64,000 nt of DNA from positions 51,001 to 115,000 of the forward strand of contig JAWQEG010000001.1 of assembly GCA_033782935.1 (NCBI GenBank), in the 5' to 3' direction. Below, one piece after another: positions 11,256 to 22,471 of this stretch. This DNA comes from Petrolisthes cinctipes (taxonomy: Eukaryota; Arthropoda; Malacostraca; Decapoda; Porcellanidae). The notes under the pieces were generated by a model. It did not search any database and was not told the DNA's origin. It saw only the letters and a program-made list of their open reading frames with translations. The position numbers and the translations under genes are program-made. Every line of letters starts with the position of its first letter. Position 1 is the stretch's first letter.

Positions 11256-12748
11256 TGTAACACCCCTATTTTATATGTATTATTATTCGGGATATTTACG
11301 GGTGTTGTATATTTATATGTATTAAAATAGGTTTTTAGTGTAGACTTATAGGGAGTAGCCAGGCGGTGATTTAAGAAAGGAATGTAAAATAATTTAATGG
11401 AGACAGGGAATAACCTGCATTTCTAATTATAATATATAATAACGAAGCTAACATTCCTATACTGTTACCGGCATTTAATTGTAACATGCTTAAAAAATTA
11501 ATTAGATTAGTTAGGGCCTACAGTCGGGACAGTACATTTTCTTGTTGGCGGAACAATACATGCCTTGAATATGTAAATAACAGTAGTGTAAAACTTTACA
11601 CAAGGGAGAAAGCAATATATTTGAGCTCACTTATATGTTTAAATTAGGTTATGTAATTATATACACCAGTAAGGGTAGAACTGATGGATTTGCCAGAAAT
11701 TAAGATGAGTTGGTCACTACTTTGCTTAAGAGAGTGAGAGTGGGGGAGATGGCGAGGCAGTACCCTGAGTTGCTACTAGCTCATTCTGATCTCGTCTCTG
11801 CTGGTGACAGCCATTATTAGCGATCTCCCTTGGTGTAAAGTGAACCACGTGGTACTTAGAAAATTAACTACAGTTGCTGGCAATTTTAAATTTTCATTTA
11901 TAATATTGAGATTAGGATGTTATTTTTTTTTTTTTGGTATTAACTATATTTCGGCCTTATTATGCAAAATTTATTATTAGGAATTATTTGAAATATTGTG
12001 GGAGGGGGGACACTTCATGTAATATTTTTTTTTTTATATGTACTTAGATCTGTCACTAGCGAGGCACGGAATTATTCCTGTCCTAGTAGACAGAAAAGGG
12101 AGTAGGAACTGTATTAAGGGAGGGGGGATATTTCATAGTAATAATTGTTTTTGTTTTGGATTTATGTGTTAGCTCTGTCAACTGGCGAGACCCGGAATTA
12201 TTCCTATCCTAGTTGACAGAACTGGGAGTAGGTAATATTAGCAAAGGGGGGGGGACAGAAATTATTATTATAGGGAACTTGTTGTACTTGTAACAAATAG
12301 GTGGATATAATAAACGGGTTTATAATTGTCTGAGTATTTCCGTCACCGATATAACAAATAGACTGTGTGCCTATATAGAGATTAGTTCTCCTTTCACAAC
12401 ACTGATCGTACCCCCGTTAAAATTGTAGTCTGGGTTGCTTACTCGCGAGCCTTCTTAACGTAACGTTACGCTACCCTTCCGGTGTGTGCTCACTTGGTTC
12501 CTCTGATCGACTTTGGTCTGGTGGTGGCAGCGTTTCCCCAGTACTGTAGAGGAGCTGGACTGTTCCTCATCGGTATCTTGTTTTTTTTTCCAGACCAGGT
12601 TGATACAGCTATAGGATAGAGTTGTAGCATACACTGGTTGTTTTTTTTTGTTTTGTTAAAGGCAGTAGATTTTTGTTTCCCTCCACAAGTAGAGTAAAAA
12701 TAGAAAAATCAAAGAGTAACGTAAGGGGACAAAAATAGAGCTTTTACA
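11256..12748. mobile_element. LTR-retroelement-like insertion, left arm only
   Basis: A 1,493-bp insert starting TGTAACACC and ending TTTTACA, so TGTAA pairs with TTACA. A CTTC duplication flanks it (11252-11255, 12749-12752; five bases if the preceding A is counted). It splits the last LINE-A2 codons. The mirror position near 28514 has the uninterrupted site. TG...CA ends and a short duplication suggest an LTR element. GGTGGTGGCAGCG near 12530 could be a primer-binding site after an LTR, but no second LTR, polypurine tract or gag/pol was found. A non-autonomous or rearranged element is the best reading. Confidence 0.6.
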
Positions 12749-12845
12749 CTTCTATAGGGCAAATGAGTAATAGGAATGAAGTGGAGCTGAAAGTACAGGC
12801 TCACCAATAGAGCCTCTTCCAGAAGATCATCTGTAAGCATCTGTG

Positions 12846-13103
12846 TGGTTTGTTGGGAAGCTTACAAACCAATACCACTGTGTTTATTGACCGTAAAATA
12901 ATAAAGCCTTACAAGTGTGGTTGGTTGGGAAGCTTACAAACCAATAATACCACTGAGGAATTGACCCTAAATGGACGTTGTATAGGGTCGTGTGGTTGGT
13001 TAGGAAGCTTACAAACCAATACCACTATGGAATCAACCCTAAAATAATGAAGCCTAATACAAGTGTGGTTGGTTGGGAAGCTTACAAACCAACACACCGA
13101 GTA
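12846..13103. repeat. Four palindromic boxes centred on AAGCTT
   Basis: Four copies at about 70-85-bp spacing of an imperfect palindrome, TTGGTTGGGAAGCTTACAAA plus CCAA. They follow the LINE-A2 stop and 3' end. The same block occurs at 16218-16475 (unit 2) and inverted at 28160-28420. Short ORFs over it are shadows of the repeat. Confidence 0.8.
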
Positions 13104-13170
13104 GCCATCTTAGTTAGTATGACCACGAACTAAAAAATTCACACATTTACTCTTATAACAATAATTAAGG

Positions 13171-13281
13171 CGTTATGCAAGAAGATCCATAGTGTATACG
13201 ATGCATGGTACCAGTACGATGGCTCTGTTGTGTGTCCATAGAGCCGCACACCATCGTACCGGCACATCATCGTATTTACTG
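13171..13281. mobile_element. Fold-back MITE, partial copy
   Basis: Contains TTATGCAAGAAGATCCATAG, then ATACGATGCATGGTACC and the inverted partner GTACCGGCACATCATCGTAT. It resembles the full copies at 52762-52895 and 63694-63818. A unit-2 copy lies at 16543-16655 and a mirror copy at about 27990-28100. Confidence 0.65.
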
Positions 13282-13317
13282 ATTTTTTTTTGTTTATTTA
13301 CATTCTTATCGTGTTGG

Positions 13318-13860
13318 ATTCTCTGCAGTGTTGCCAGATCAGAGGAGGTCTTACTGTCAGTGTTGCCAGATCTATTTGGCATCATACCCTCAACTTCAAT
13401 ATCATCAGAATTTCCCTTTTTTTTTTACCTCAATAATTTTCCTGTTTACATTTACCATTATTCTTTATTATTATTTATATTTACCATTATTTTATTCTTG
13501 AAATTTCGTCTGGTAGAAATTTTACTCCTAAACAATCTTAATTAATATAATATCCCAATTGGTACTTCTAATTGTCCATACTTGGCAATACTGCTTCACT
13601 GTCAGTACGCGAGTGTTGCCAGATCCATTTGGCATTATACCCACAACTTCAACATCAGAATTTCCCTTTTTACCTCAATAATTCTCTGTTTACTCTTGAA
13701 CATTGACGGTCATTTTGGTATTTCATCATCTGGTAGAAATTACCGTGATTACTCTTAAACAATCTTTTAATATTATTATCTTTATATAATTTCCTTGTGT
13801 GGACTTCAAAACTATCTAAAAACAGATAAATTTCCCAGCACCTGGCAACACTGATTGAGT
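13318..13860. repeat. Two tandem copies of a 260-bp unit with GTGTTGCCAGATC
   Basis: Each copy starts near GTGTTGCCAGATC, TTTGGCAT and ATACCC, continues with CAACTTCAA and TTTCCCTTTTT, and has a TCTGGTAGAAATT segment. The second ends with CCTGGCAACACTG. No ORF. Also present in unit 2 and in the right arm. Confidence 0.65.
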
Positions 13861-15116
13861 GACTTGCCGAGGATTTTATTAGTCCAGGGAGAAGGATAGA
13901 TCACTCTGGGTTTATTTTGGTCCTGAGAGAAGGATAGATTACTCTGTGTTTATTTTGGTGTCATCGTTGTGGCTGGCTGTGACGGTGGCGCCTCTAGCGG
14001 CCGTGAGGAATCATCACTTTAGTTCCCGTCTGCTTCCCTTTATCGATCCTCATTAATATTTAAGACTGATTTTCTTTATTAGTAGCGCCCACGACCTTTG
14101 GTGCTAATTATATGGCTATAGAATAAATAATTATATTCATTTTGGTCAAACTACATAATGAATTACGATAATATTTACGACAAAACCCTAATATATTGTT
14201 TAAAAAAAACATATTGTACAGCCACAATCAAATATCCACCGACACTTTCCTTCCATCGTATACAGTATTACCACCTTATACAGTATACTTACAGTATACT
14301 TTAGGTATAACTATGACAATCAATTCAATCTGTACTTGGTAGCTTAAGTTGCTACTTTAATTATGTAAATATTCGCGTTTCAGTATTTTTGAAAAGCGGA
14401 ATAATGATAAGTACTTAATTATTCCATTTAAAGGTGCTGGTTCCAGTAAAAAAAATCAATCATAACCAACCAAAAACTGCAAAAAAACTCCCACCGCTCC
14501 TGTGAAAGTCAAGGAGCAGCTGTTAGTGATTCCTATCAGCCGCTAGGTGGCTCTGCTGTACCGCGACGACCAAAACTCGTATAAGAGTGGTCCGTCCTCC
14601 TACAGTAATACTAATAAAGTCCTTGTGGCTAAAGTACACTCGTGATACACAATTTCTGACCAGAGTGTGAGCAGCAGAAAGCTTCGAATCGCCTGGTATT
14701 GTTCATTTCCCCACCCAGTACACCTATAGAGGCTGAGTTCGAATGCAGGGTATGTGTGTGTGTGTGCCATTCATCTCTGGTCAGAAATTACGTATCACGA
14801 GTGTACTTGAGAATAAAAGAAACCTTGCTTGGTATATGCATTATAGGCAAATTACATAATAAATTATCCACAACCTAATATTTACGACAGATTTAAAGAT
14901 CGACCTAATTGCTAAAACATCCATACTTTAATAACATTCATGCATAATATTTAAAATGAGTAATTATAACCTGTTTCTGTAATCTACAATATTATTTGTC
15001 AATAGTATTCTGATGTAATATTTGATGAAAAGAACAGCCATTCAGATTTTATAGACCATATATACTTAAAATTACATAACAATGACCTAAAGAGTACTGT
15101 AGGCTTATATACTGTA
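13861..15116. other. No gene recognised; MITE-P end at 14219
   Basis: AT-rich DNA without supported coding sequence. A MITE-P terminal repeat (CAGCCACAATCAAATATCC, preceded by TA) starts at 14219. The inner boundary of the palindrome falls at about 14775, next to a short TG run. The same sequence is repeated in unit 2 at about 17240-18494. Confidence 0.6.
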
Positions 15117-15280
15117 CAGCCACAATCAAATATACCCCGACACTTTCCTTCCATCGTGCAAATAAATCGGCATCATATCAAAATATAATCATACAACAAC
15201 ACCTTACGTCAACTCAACCCCCTCAATTATTATTATAAGGTGCTGCAAAATCATACACGTGTTGTTCTTCATTACTAAGA

Positions 15281-15311
<31 letters not shown>

Positions 15312-15432
15312 GAGGTGCTGCAAAATCATACACGTGTTGTTCTTTATTACCAAGATATTTATTATTATTATTATTATGAGGTGCTGCAAAATTAAACACA
15401 TGTTGTTCTTTATTACCAAGATATTTATGGCT
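15117..15432. mobile_element. MITE-P left half with ATT expansions
   Basis: Starts TA-CAGCCACAATCAAATATAC. It holds three tandem copies of a unit containing GGTGCTGCAAAAT, TTGTTCTT and CAAGATATTTATT, with ATT microsatellites between them. The right end is missing because the tandem duplication joint cuts the element after the nested LINE-B start. Confidence 0.75.
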
Positions 15433-15810
15433 TATATGTACATTGGCGTGGAGGCAGGGAGAGGTGCCAGAGGATTGGAGGAGAGCCATAATTGTACCTT
15501 TGTATAAGGGGAAGGGCAGTAAGGATGAGTGTGGTAGCTATAGGGGAATAAGCCTTCTTAGTGTACCGGGGAAGGTTTACGGGAAGGTTCTTACTGAGAG
15601 ACTGGTTGAAGTAACAGGGAATAAAGTTAGTGAGGAGCAGGGAGGGTTCAGAAAGGGTAGAGGATGTGTGGACCAAATATTTGCATTAAAATCAATAGTT
15701 GAGAAATATATTGGGAAGGTTAAGAAGTTGTATGCTGCCTTCATGTATTTGGAGAAGGCATACGATAGAGTTGATAGGAAAGCTATGACAGAGGTGTTGA
15801 GAATTTATGG
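15433..15810 (+). pseudogene. LINE-B reverse transcriptase fragment (unit 1)
   Basis: Reads GEVPEDWRRAIIVPLYKGKG, YRGISLLSVPGKVY, GGFRKGRGCVDQIFA and FMYLEKAYDRVDRKAM, the N-terminal half of a non-LTR RT including motif A. It stops at IYGV, where the tandem-duplication joint replaces the rest with the start of unit 2. The Asp common at the FMDLEKAYD position is Tyr here (FMYLEKAYD), unlike unit 2. Confidence 0.85.
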
Positions 15811-18800
15811 TGTGTGCTCACTTGGTTCCTCTGATCGACTTTGGTCTGGTGGTGGCAGCGTTTCCCCATTACTGTAGAGGAGCTGGACTTGTCCTTTGTA
15901 TGATTTATTTTTGGTATTCGCAAGGCAAGTCCTGTTCCTCATCGGTATCTTGTTTTTTTTTCCAGACCAGGTTGATACAGCTATAGGATAGAGTTGTAGC
16001 ATACACTGGTTGTTTTTTTTTGTTTTGTTAAAGGCAGTAGATTTTTGTTTCCCTCCACAAGTAGAGTAAAAATAGAAAAATCAGAGAGTAACGTAAGGGG
16101 ACAAAAATAGAGCTTTTACACTTCTATAGGGCAAATGAGTAATAGGAATGAAGTGGAGCTGAAAGTACAGGCTCACCAATAGAGCCTCTTCCAGAAGATC
16201 ATCTGTAAGCATCTGTGTGGTTTGTTGGGAAGCTTTCAAACCAATACCACTGTGTTTATTGACCGTAAAATAATGAAGCCTTACAAGTGTGGTTGGTTGG
16301 GAAGCTTACAAACCAATAATACCACTGAGGAATTGACCCTAAATGGACGTTGTATAGGGTCGTGTGGTTGGTTAGGAAGCTTACAAACCAATACCACTAT
16401 GGAATCAACCCTAAAATAATGAAGCCTAATACAAGTGTGGTTGGTTGGGAAGCTTACAAACCAACACACCGAGTAGCCATCTTAGTTAGTATGACCACGA
16501 ACTAAAAAATTCACACATTTACTCTTATAACAATAATTAAGGCGTTATGCAAGAAGATCCATAGTGTATACGATGCATGGTACCGGTACGATGGCTCTGT
16601 TGTGTGTCCATAGAGCTGCACACCATCGTACCGGCACATCATCGTATTTACTATGACTGATTTTTTTTTGTTTACTTACATTCTTATCGTGTTGGATTCT
16701 CTGCAGTGTTGCCAGATCAGAGGAGGTCTTACTGTCAGTGTTGCCAGATCTATTTGGCATCATACCCTCAACTTCAATATCATCAGAATTTCCCTTTTTT
16801 TTTTACCTCAATAATTTTCCTGTTCATATTTACCATTATTCTTTATTATTATTTATATTTACCATTATTTTATTCTTGAAATTTCGTCTGGTAGAAATTT
16901 TACTCCTAAACAATCTTAATTAATATAATATCCCAATTGGTACTTCTAATTGTCCATACTTGGCAATACTGCTTCACTGTCAGTACGCGAGTGTTGCCAG
17001 ATCCATTTGGCATTATACCCACAACTTCAACATCAGAATTTCCCTTTTTACCTCAATAATTCTCTGTTTACTCTTGAACATTGACGGTCATTTTGGTATT
17101 TCATCATCTGGTAGAAATTACCGTGATTACTCTTAAACAATCTTTTAATATTATTATCTTTATATAATTTCCTTGTGTGGACTTCAAAACTATCTAAAAA
17201 CAGATAAATTTCCCAGCACCTGGCAACACTGATTGAGTGACTTGCCGAGGATTTTATTAGTCCAGGGAGAAGGATAAATCACTCTGGGTTTATTTTGGTC
17301 CTGAGAGAAGGATAGATTACTCTATGTTTATTTTGGTGTCATCGTTGTGGCTGGCTGTGACGGTGGCGCCTCTAGCGGCCGTGGGGAATCATCACTTTAG
17401 TTCCCGTCTGCTTCCCTTTATCGATCCTCATTAATATTTAAGACTGATTTTCTTTATTAGTAGCGCCCACGACCTTTGGTGCTAATTATATGGCTATAGA
17501 ATAAATAATTATATTCATTTTGGTCAAACTACATAATGAATTACGATAATATTTACGACAAAACCCTAATATATTGTTTAAAAAAAACATATTGTACAGC
17601 CACAATCAAATATCCACCGACACTTTCCTTCCATCGTATACAGTATTACCACCTTATACAGTATACTTACAGTATACTTTAGGTATAACTATGACAATCA
17701 ATTCAATCTGTACTTGGTAGCTTAAGTTGCTACTTTAATTATGTAAATATTCGCGTTTCAGTATTTTTGAAAAGCGGAATAATGATAAGTACTTAATTAT
17801 TCCATTTAAAGGTGCTGGTTCCAGTAAAAAAAATCAATCATAACCAACCAAAAACTGCAAAAAAACTCCCACCGCTCCTGTGAAAGTCAAGGAGCAGCTG
17901 TTAGTGATTCCTATCAGCCGCTAGGTGGCTCTGCTGTACCGCGACGACCAAAACTCGTATAAGAGTGGTCCGTCCTCCTACAGTAATACTAATAAAGTCC
18001 TTGTGGCTAAAGTACACTCGTGATACACAATTTCTGATCAGAGTGTGAGCAGCAGAAAGCTTCGAATCGCCTGGTATTGTTCATTTCCCCACCCAGTACA
18101 CCTATAGAGGCTGAGTTCGAATGCAGGGTATGTGTGTGTGTGTGCCATTCATCTCTGGTCAGAAATTACGTATCACGAGTGTACTTGAGAATAAAAGAAA
18201 CCTTGCTTGGTATATGCATTATAGGCAAATTACATAATAAATTATCCACAACCTAATATTTACGACAGATTTAAAGATCGACCTAATTGCTAAAACATCC
18301 ATACTTTAATAACATTCATGCATAATATTTAAAATGAGTAATTATAATCTGTTTCTGTTATCTACAATATTATTTGTCAATAGTATTCTGATGTAATATT
18401 TGATGAAAAGAACAGCCATTCAGATTTTATAGACCATATATACTTAAAATTACATAACAATGACCTAAAGAGTACTGTAGGCTTATATACTGTACAGCCA
18501 CAATCAAATATACCCCGACACTTTCCTTCCATCGTGCAAATAAATCGTCATCATATCAAAATATAATCATACAACAACACCTTACGTCAACTCAACCCCC
18601 TCAATTATTATTATAAGGTGCTGCAAAATCATACATGTGTTGTTCTTCATTACCAAGATATTTATTATTATTATTATTATTATTATGAGGTGCTGCAAAA
18701 TCATACACGTGTTGTTCTTTATTACCAAGATATTTATTATTATTATTATTATGAGGTGCTGCAAAATTAAACACATGTTGTTCTTTATTACCAAGATATT

Positions 18801-19181
18801 TATGGCTTATATGTACATTGGCGTTGAGGCAGGGAGAGGTGCCAGAGGATTGGAGGAGAGCCATAATTGTACCTTTGTATAAGGGGAAGGGCAGTAAGGA
18901 TGAGTGTGGTAGCTATAGGGGAATAAGCCTTCTTAGTGTACCGGGGAAGGTTTACGGGAAGGTTCTTACTGAAAGACTGGTTGAAGTAACAGGGAATAAA
19001 GTTAGTGAGGAGCAGGGAGGGTTCAAAAAGGGTAGAGGATGTGTGGACCAAATATTTGCATTAAAATCAATAGTTGAGAAATATATTGGGAAGGTTAAGA
19101 AGTTGTATGCTGCCTTCATGGACTTGGAGAAGGCATACGATAGAGTTGATAGGAAAGCTATGACAGAGGTGTTGAGAATTT
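15811..19181. repeat. Tandem duplication, unit 2
   Basis: Copy of unit 1. It begins with the 3' part of the LTR-like insertion (15811-16120), so the tandem duplication came after that insertion. It continues through the LINE-A2 end, fold-back repeats and MITE-P into LINE-B, which here runs on uninterrupted past the unit end. Confidence 0.92.
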
Positions 19182-20520
19182 ATGGTGTTGGGGGGCCTTT
19201 GCTGAAAGGTATTGAGGCTTTTTATGCAGATGCAAAAGCATGTGTACGGGTAGAGGGTGATCTAAGTGAGAGTTTTAATATTAGTGTAGGGCTGAGACAG
19301 GGGTGTGTTATGTCACCATGGTTGTTCAATATATATATATGGATGGTTGTATGAGAGAGGTGAAAGCCAAAGTGAATGGTCTGGGGGTGAAGTTGAGGCT
19401 GAATGAAGCAAATTGGTCCCTGGTGGCAAGTTTGTTTGCGGATGACACTGTGCTGATGGCTGAGAATGAAAGGAATTTACAGAGAGTGGTGGACGAATTT
19501 CAGTCTGTGTGTAAACGAAGGAAATTGAAGGTGAATGTAGATAAAAGTAAAGTGATGGTATTTGAGAGAGCAGAAACTGAAGTGATTGACTTTGCTACAC
19601 CTTACAGAGTGGCTGTACCAACTGGGACGAAGTGTGAGATAACTCTGAGGGGCGAGAGGATGGAGGAAGTGAAGGAGTTTAAGTACCTGGGTACAGTTAT
19701 GTGTAAACATGGAAGTATGGAAGGAGAAATTAGGGAGAGAGCAGTGAAGGGTAGACAGGTCATAGGATCACTGGGAAGGATTATGAAGGGTAGAAGTGTG
19801 AGTATGGAAGTAAAAAGGGGACTACGAAATAGTATAATCCTGCCAACACTGACATATGCGTCGGAGACATGGACATGGAGTAGGGCGCATCAGTCTAGAA
19901 TAGGTGCTGTGGAAATGAGTTACTTGAGAGGAGCATGTGGACTTACTAGATGGGATGGAGAAAGTAATGAGAGTGTGTATGAGAGATGTGGTATGAGTGA
20001 GAAGGCAATTGGCATTGAGTGTGGAGTGGTTGAGAGAGTGAAACGTGATACATTGAGATGGTTTGGACATGTAGAGAGAATGCAAGGCGAGGAGTTTGTA
20101 AAGAAGGTGTATGGAAGTGAAGTTGTAGGACCTGGTGTGAGAGGCAGACCTCCGGTCAGATGGCAGAACAGAGTGGAAGAGTATGTAAAGGAGAGAAACG
20201 TGAGGGGTAGAGTAGGGATGGACCAAGTAAGGAGGGAGTGTTGGAACAGGGAGAACTGGAGACACTTCTGCCGTGGCCACCCCCTTGGGGGGAGTTCCCG
20301 GAGGGAGTGAGGCGTCAGAGCTATAGATAGATAGATAGATATTTATTATTATTATTATTATTATTATGAGGTGCAGTAAAATTAAACACATGTTGTTCTT
20401 TATTACCAAGATATTTATTATTATTATGAGGTGCTGCAAAATCATACACGTGTTGTTCTTTATTACCAAGATATTTACTACGATGGAAGGAAAGTGTTGG
20501 TGGATATTTGATTGTGGCTG
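18495..20520. mobile_element. MITE-P carrying a nested LINE-B
   Basis: Terminal repeats CAGCCACAATCAAATATAC (left, after TA at 18493-18494) and TTGATTGTGGCTG (right, before TA at 20521-20522). Between them are the ATT-expanded MITE-P interior, the LINE-B (18808-20345), then more interior units. A complete small MITE-P without LINE is seen at 46839-47051 (213 bp). Confidence 0.85.
18808..20345 (+). pseudogene. LINE-B reverse transcriptase to 3' end, one frameshift
   Basis: Non-LTR retrotransposon RT. Frame 1 (18818-19354) has WRRAIIVPLYKGKG, MDLEKAYDRVDR (motif A) and GLRQGCVMSPWLFNIYI (motif B). A frameshift near 19330-19345 moves to a frame open to 20310, with LFADDTVLMAE (motif C; FADD at 19435-19446), KSKVMVFE, FKYLGTVM, LRNSIILPTLTYASETW, TLRWFGHVERM and GRPPVRWQNRVEEY. 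The coding end lies within about 15 bp of a TAGATAGATAGA tail, so the 3' UTR is minimal. Short 3' UTRs with microsatellite tails are known from RTE-type LINEs; the clade is inference. The 5' half (endonuclease) is absent. Confidence 0.88.
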
Positions 20521-20540
20521 TACATACCGTATTGTCATCA

Positions 20541-20820
20541 TCAGTACAGTACATGAGACCATTATAACTTTTAACTTTTACTATGAGGAGAAGTCACGTA
20601 TTTTAGAATCAATAATTTCCTGCTTTCGTTCGTAGCTTGAGAAAGTCTAAAAAAAATCAGGATTGACTTTAATTCATTATATACTTACCTTAATTGTTGT
20701 CTGAAAACCTGAAGCCAATATTTCAGTCTGGGGCCAAGGAAAATATTTATGTAATACTCCATCCTAACAGAATCAAATAAGTCTACAGATTACAGTACTG
20801 TTTTGTTAACCTTTAAATTT
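20541..20820. other. No feature recognised
   Basis: About 280 bp of AT-rich sequence between MITE-P and the C-rich minisatellite. No ORF, TIR or tandem structure seen. Confidence 0.5.
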
Positions 20821-20825
20821 GGGGT

Positions 20826-21352
20826 GGGTAGAAAGCCTGTCCCCCTATTCCCGCACCCCCCAAAAAAAAAACCCAAGCTTGTCCCCCTACTCCCGCACCA
20901 ACCAAACCCTCCCCCAAGCCTGTTCTCTACTCCCGCACCCCACAAGACCCCTCCCAAGCCTGTCTCCCTATTCCCGCACCCCCCAAGCCTGTCCTCTACT
21001 CACGCACCCCCCAAAACCCCCACCCAGCCTGTCCCCATACTCCCGCACCAACCAAACCCCCCCCCCCCCAGCCTGTCCTCTACTTCCGCGCCCCCCTAAC
21101 CCCCCCCCATACTCCCGCACCCCCCAAAACCCCCCCAAGCCTGTCCTCCTACTCCCGCACCCCCCAAAACCCCCACAAGCCTGTCCCCCTATTCCCGCAA
21201 CCCCCCAAAAAAACCCCCAAGCTTGTCCCCCTACTCCCGCACCAACCAAACCCCCCCCCCAAGCCTGTCCCCTACTCCTTCACCCCCTAAACCCCCCCAC
21301 TAAGCCCGTCCTCTACTCCCGCACCCCCCTAAGCCCCCCAAAGCTTGTCCCC
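20826..21352. repeat. C-rich minisatellite (CCTGTCCCC / ACTCCCGCACC)
   Basis: About 12-14 degenerate units of 35-60 bp made of AAGCCTGTCCCCCTACTCCC plus GCACCCCCC and variable A/C tracts. One strand is nearly free of G apart from the unit core. Proline-rich ORFs across it (for example 20819-21403) follow from the composition and are not real genes. Confidence 0.85.
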
Positions 21353-21469
21353 CTTGTGTTAAATTCACACAGGTTAAACACATCATTTTTTTATTTTTAT
21401 TAAGAAACTAACATGTTGTGTAACTTATTGTATAACATTTAGGTTAATTTAGATACAATACCATCTACA

Positions 21470-21890
21470 TTATTTTTGAGTATATCATATTTATGTTTTC
21501 ATTTAAGTATATTTTCCCTAGTTGATATCTCTCTTTTTTTTTCATTATTTTTTAGTATATCATATTTATGTTTTAATTTAAGTATATTTTCCCTAGCTGA
21601 TATCTCTCTTTTTTTTCTGTTTTGTGTGTGTGTGTGTGTGTGTGTGTGTTTTTTTTTTTTTTTAAGTTTTTATTTCTGTATATTTTCCATAGTTGATCTC
21701 TCTCTCTTCTTTTTTTTTTTTTTTGTGTGTGTGTGTGTCATAAGGCTGCTGGCCCTATATAACCCAGGGAAAGAGAGGTAAACTATTCATTCGTGTGTCT
21801 CCCTTCAACACACACACACTCATACAGACACACACACACACATCAGAAACAAGAGAAGAAAAAGAAGCGGCATGAAGATTGTAGCTGTAT
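21470..21890. repeat. Tandem T-rich duplications with TG microsatellites
   Basis: Two to three copies of a unit of about 75-100 bp containing TATCATATTTATGTTTT and ATTTTCCCTAG, then TTGATATCTCTCTTTTT. TG arrays lie at 21624-21650 and 21724-21738 and CA arrays at 21810-21842. No gene seen. Confidence 0.7.
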
Positions 21891-21905
21891 TTACCGTGTC
21901 AGGGG

Positions 21906-22471
21906 GGGCCCAGTGGGGCTGACTTTATTCTCTGTGAATATTAGTTATCCCCCACAGGGCTAGAATAAAGATTGTTGTAGGATCTGGTCACTTTCTAGTG
22001 GATTTGACGAGATCTGCCCACATGGATTAAAAATCCACGTGAGGTGTACTGCAACCGGAGGCCTTTTTTTTTTTTTTTTTTCCACTGCTGTGTGGACCGC
22101 CAGCACACGGGGGTGCATTTCCCTTTGCATGCAGCAGTGTAAACTCCCTCCCCTTATGGTCCCTTCAGGGCTGGTCTCATGGAAGGTACGGCCCCACTTG
22201 TAGCTCTTGTGGTAACGTGGACTTGGGCCCACAGCACTGGCTGTGGGATCAAAGCCTTCCCCCCAATCTCCCTGGAGGTCGGAGGCCCCCAGACTCCCTG
22301 GTCCAGTAAGCTCTGGTCCCATTTCCTTGGGATGTGCTTCGGTAGCCCAGGCATATAGGGCCAGCCCCTCCTTTATTTTAATTTGTTTTTTCACTGCGAC
22401 CAGAGTGTACCAGGGGTCTGTGGGGCAGGAGGCCATTCTGCCCTGGGAGAACATCAACAACAACAACAACA
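21906..22471 (+). mobile_element. Retroposon with AAC-repeat tail and 13-bp target duplication
   Basis: A 566-bp insert bounded by the perfect direct repeat ACCGTGTCAGGGG (21893-21905 and 22472-22484) and ending in CATCAACAACAAC repeats, so it inserted by target-primed reverse transcription. The body is GC-richer than its surroundings, has an internal T tract (22064-22081), and has no convincing ORF. The tail matches that of LINE-C, which may supply its machinery (inference). It landed exactly at the left end of the large TIR element at 22482. Confidence 0.8.

Larger units (their letters stand above)
7340..12770 (+). pseudogene. LINE-A2 ORF2 (linker, reverse transcriptase, C-terminus), multiply interrupted
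   Basis: A CR1/L2-like LINE that synthesises cDNA at nicked chromosomal sites. An open 294-codon stretch (7495-8376) covers VFWKYVQSK (residues 27-35), DKSPGPDGIH (111-120), WKIANITAIFKKGD (152-165), QYGFIPGRST (208-216) and IYCDFMKAFDRVPHKRLL (240-257), which holds the motif A Asp. After a 1.6-kb LINE-B insert come SGVPQGSVLGPLLF (about 9985-10026) and, in a shifted frame, YADDT (10088-10102), the motif C aspartates. The C-terminal part (10342-10881) has LLRPHLEYANQVWNP and WRGDMIETFNFING. Codons then jump two inserts (10882-11210, 11256-12748) to finish as DKFWDNQEQKYF and YRANE with a stop at 12768. Frameshifts make it inactive. ORF1 and the endonuclease are absent. Confidence 0.85.
1..14775. 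repeat. Left arm of giant inverted duplication
   Basis: The reverse complement of this segment recurs at about 26573-39745. Base 1 pairs with base 39745. The same features follow in mirrored order: minisatellites, LINE-A1, LINE-A2, nested MITEs, and the fold-back repeats near 13 kb. Agreement is close over kilobases by eye, with scattered substitutions and indels. The outer limit is unknown because the arm reaches the window edge. The inner limit falls near 14775, where the right arm meets the end of a large TIR element. Confidence 0.93.
12484..15810. repeat. Tandem duplication, unit 1 (3.33 kb)
   Basis: Recurs head-to-tail at 15811-19181 with near-identical sequence. The join at about 15808-15813 links the LINE-B reading ...EVLRIYGV directly to the start of the unit (GTGTGCTCACTTGG). 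GGTGT is shared by both breakpoints, a 5-bp microhomology. Unit 1 lacks about 45 bp that unit 2 has near 15897-15941. Confidence 0.92.

Noticed and set aside
20819..21403. Proline-rich 194-codon ORF
   Set aside because: It follows from a C-rich minisatellite; several overlapping frames on both strands are equally open and composition explains it fully.
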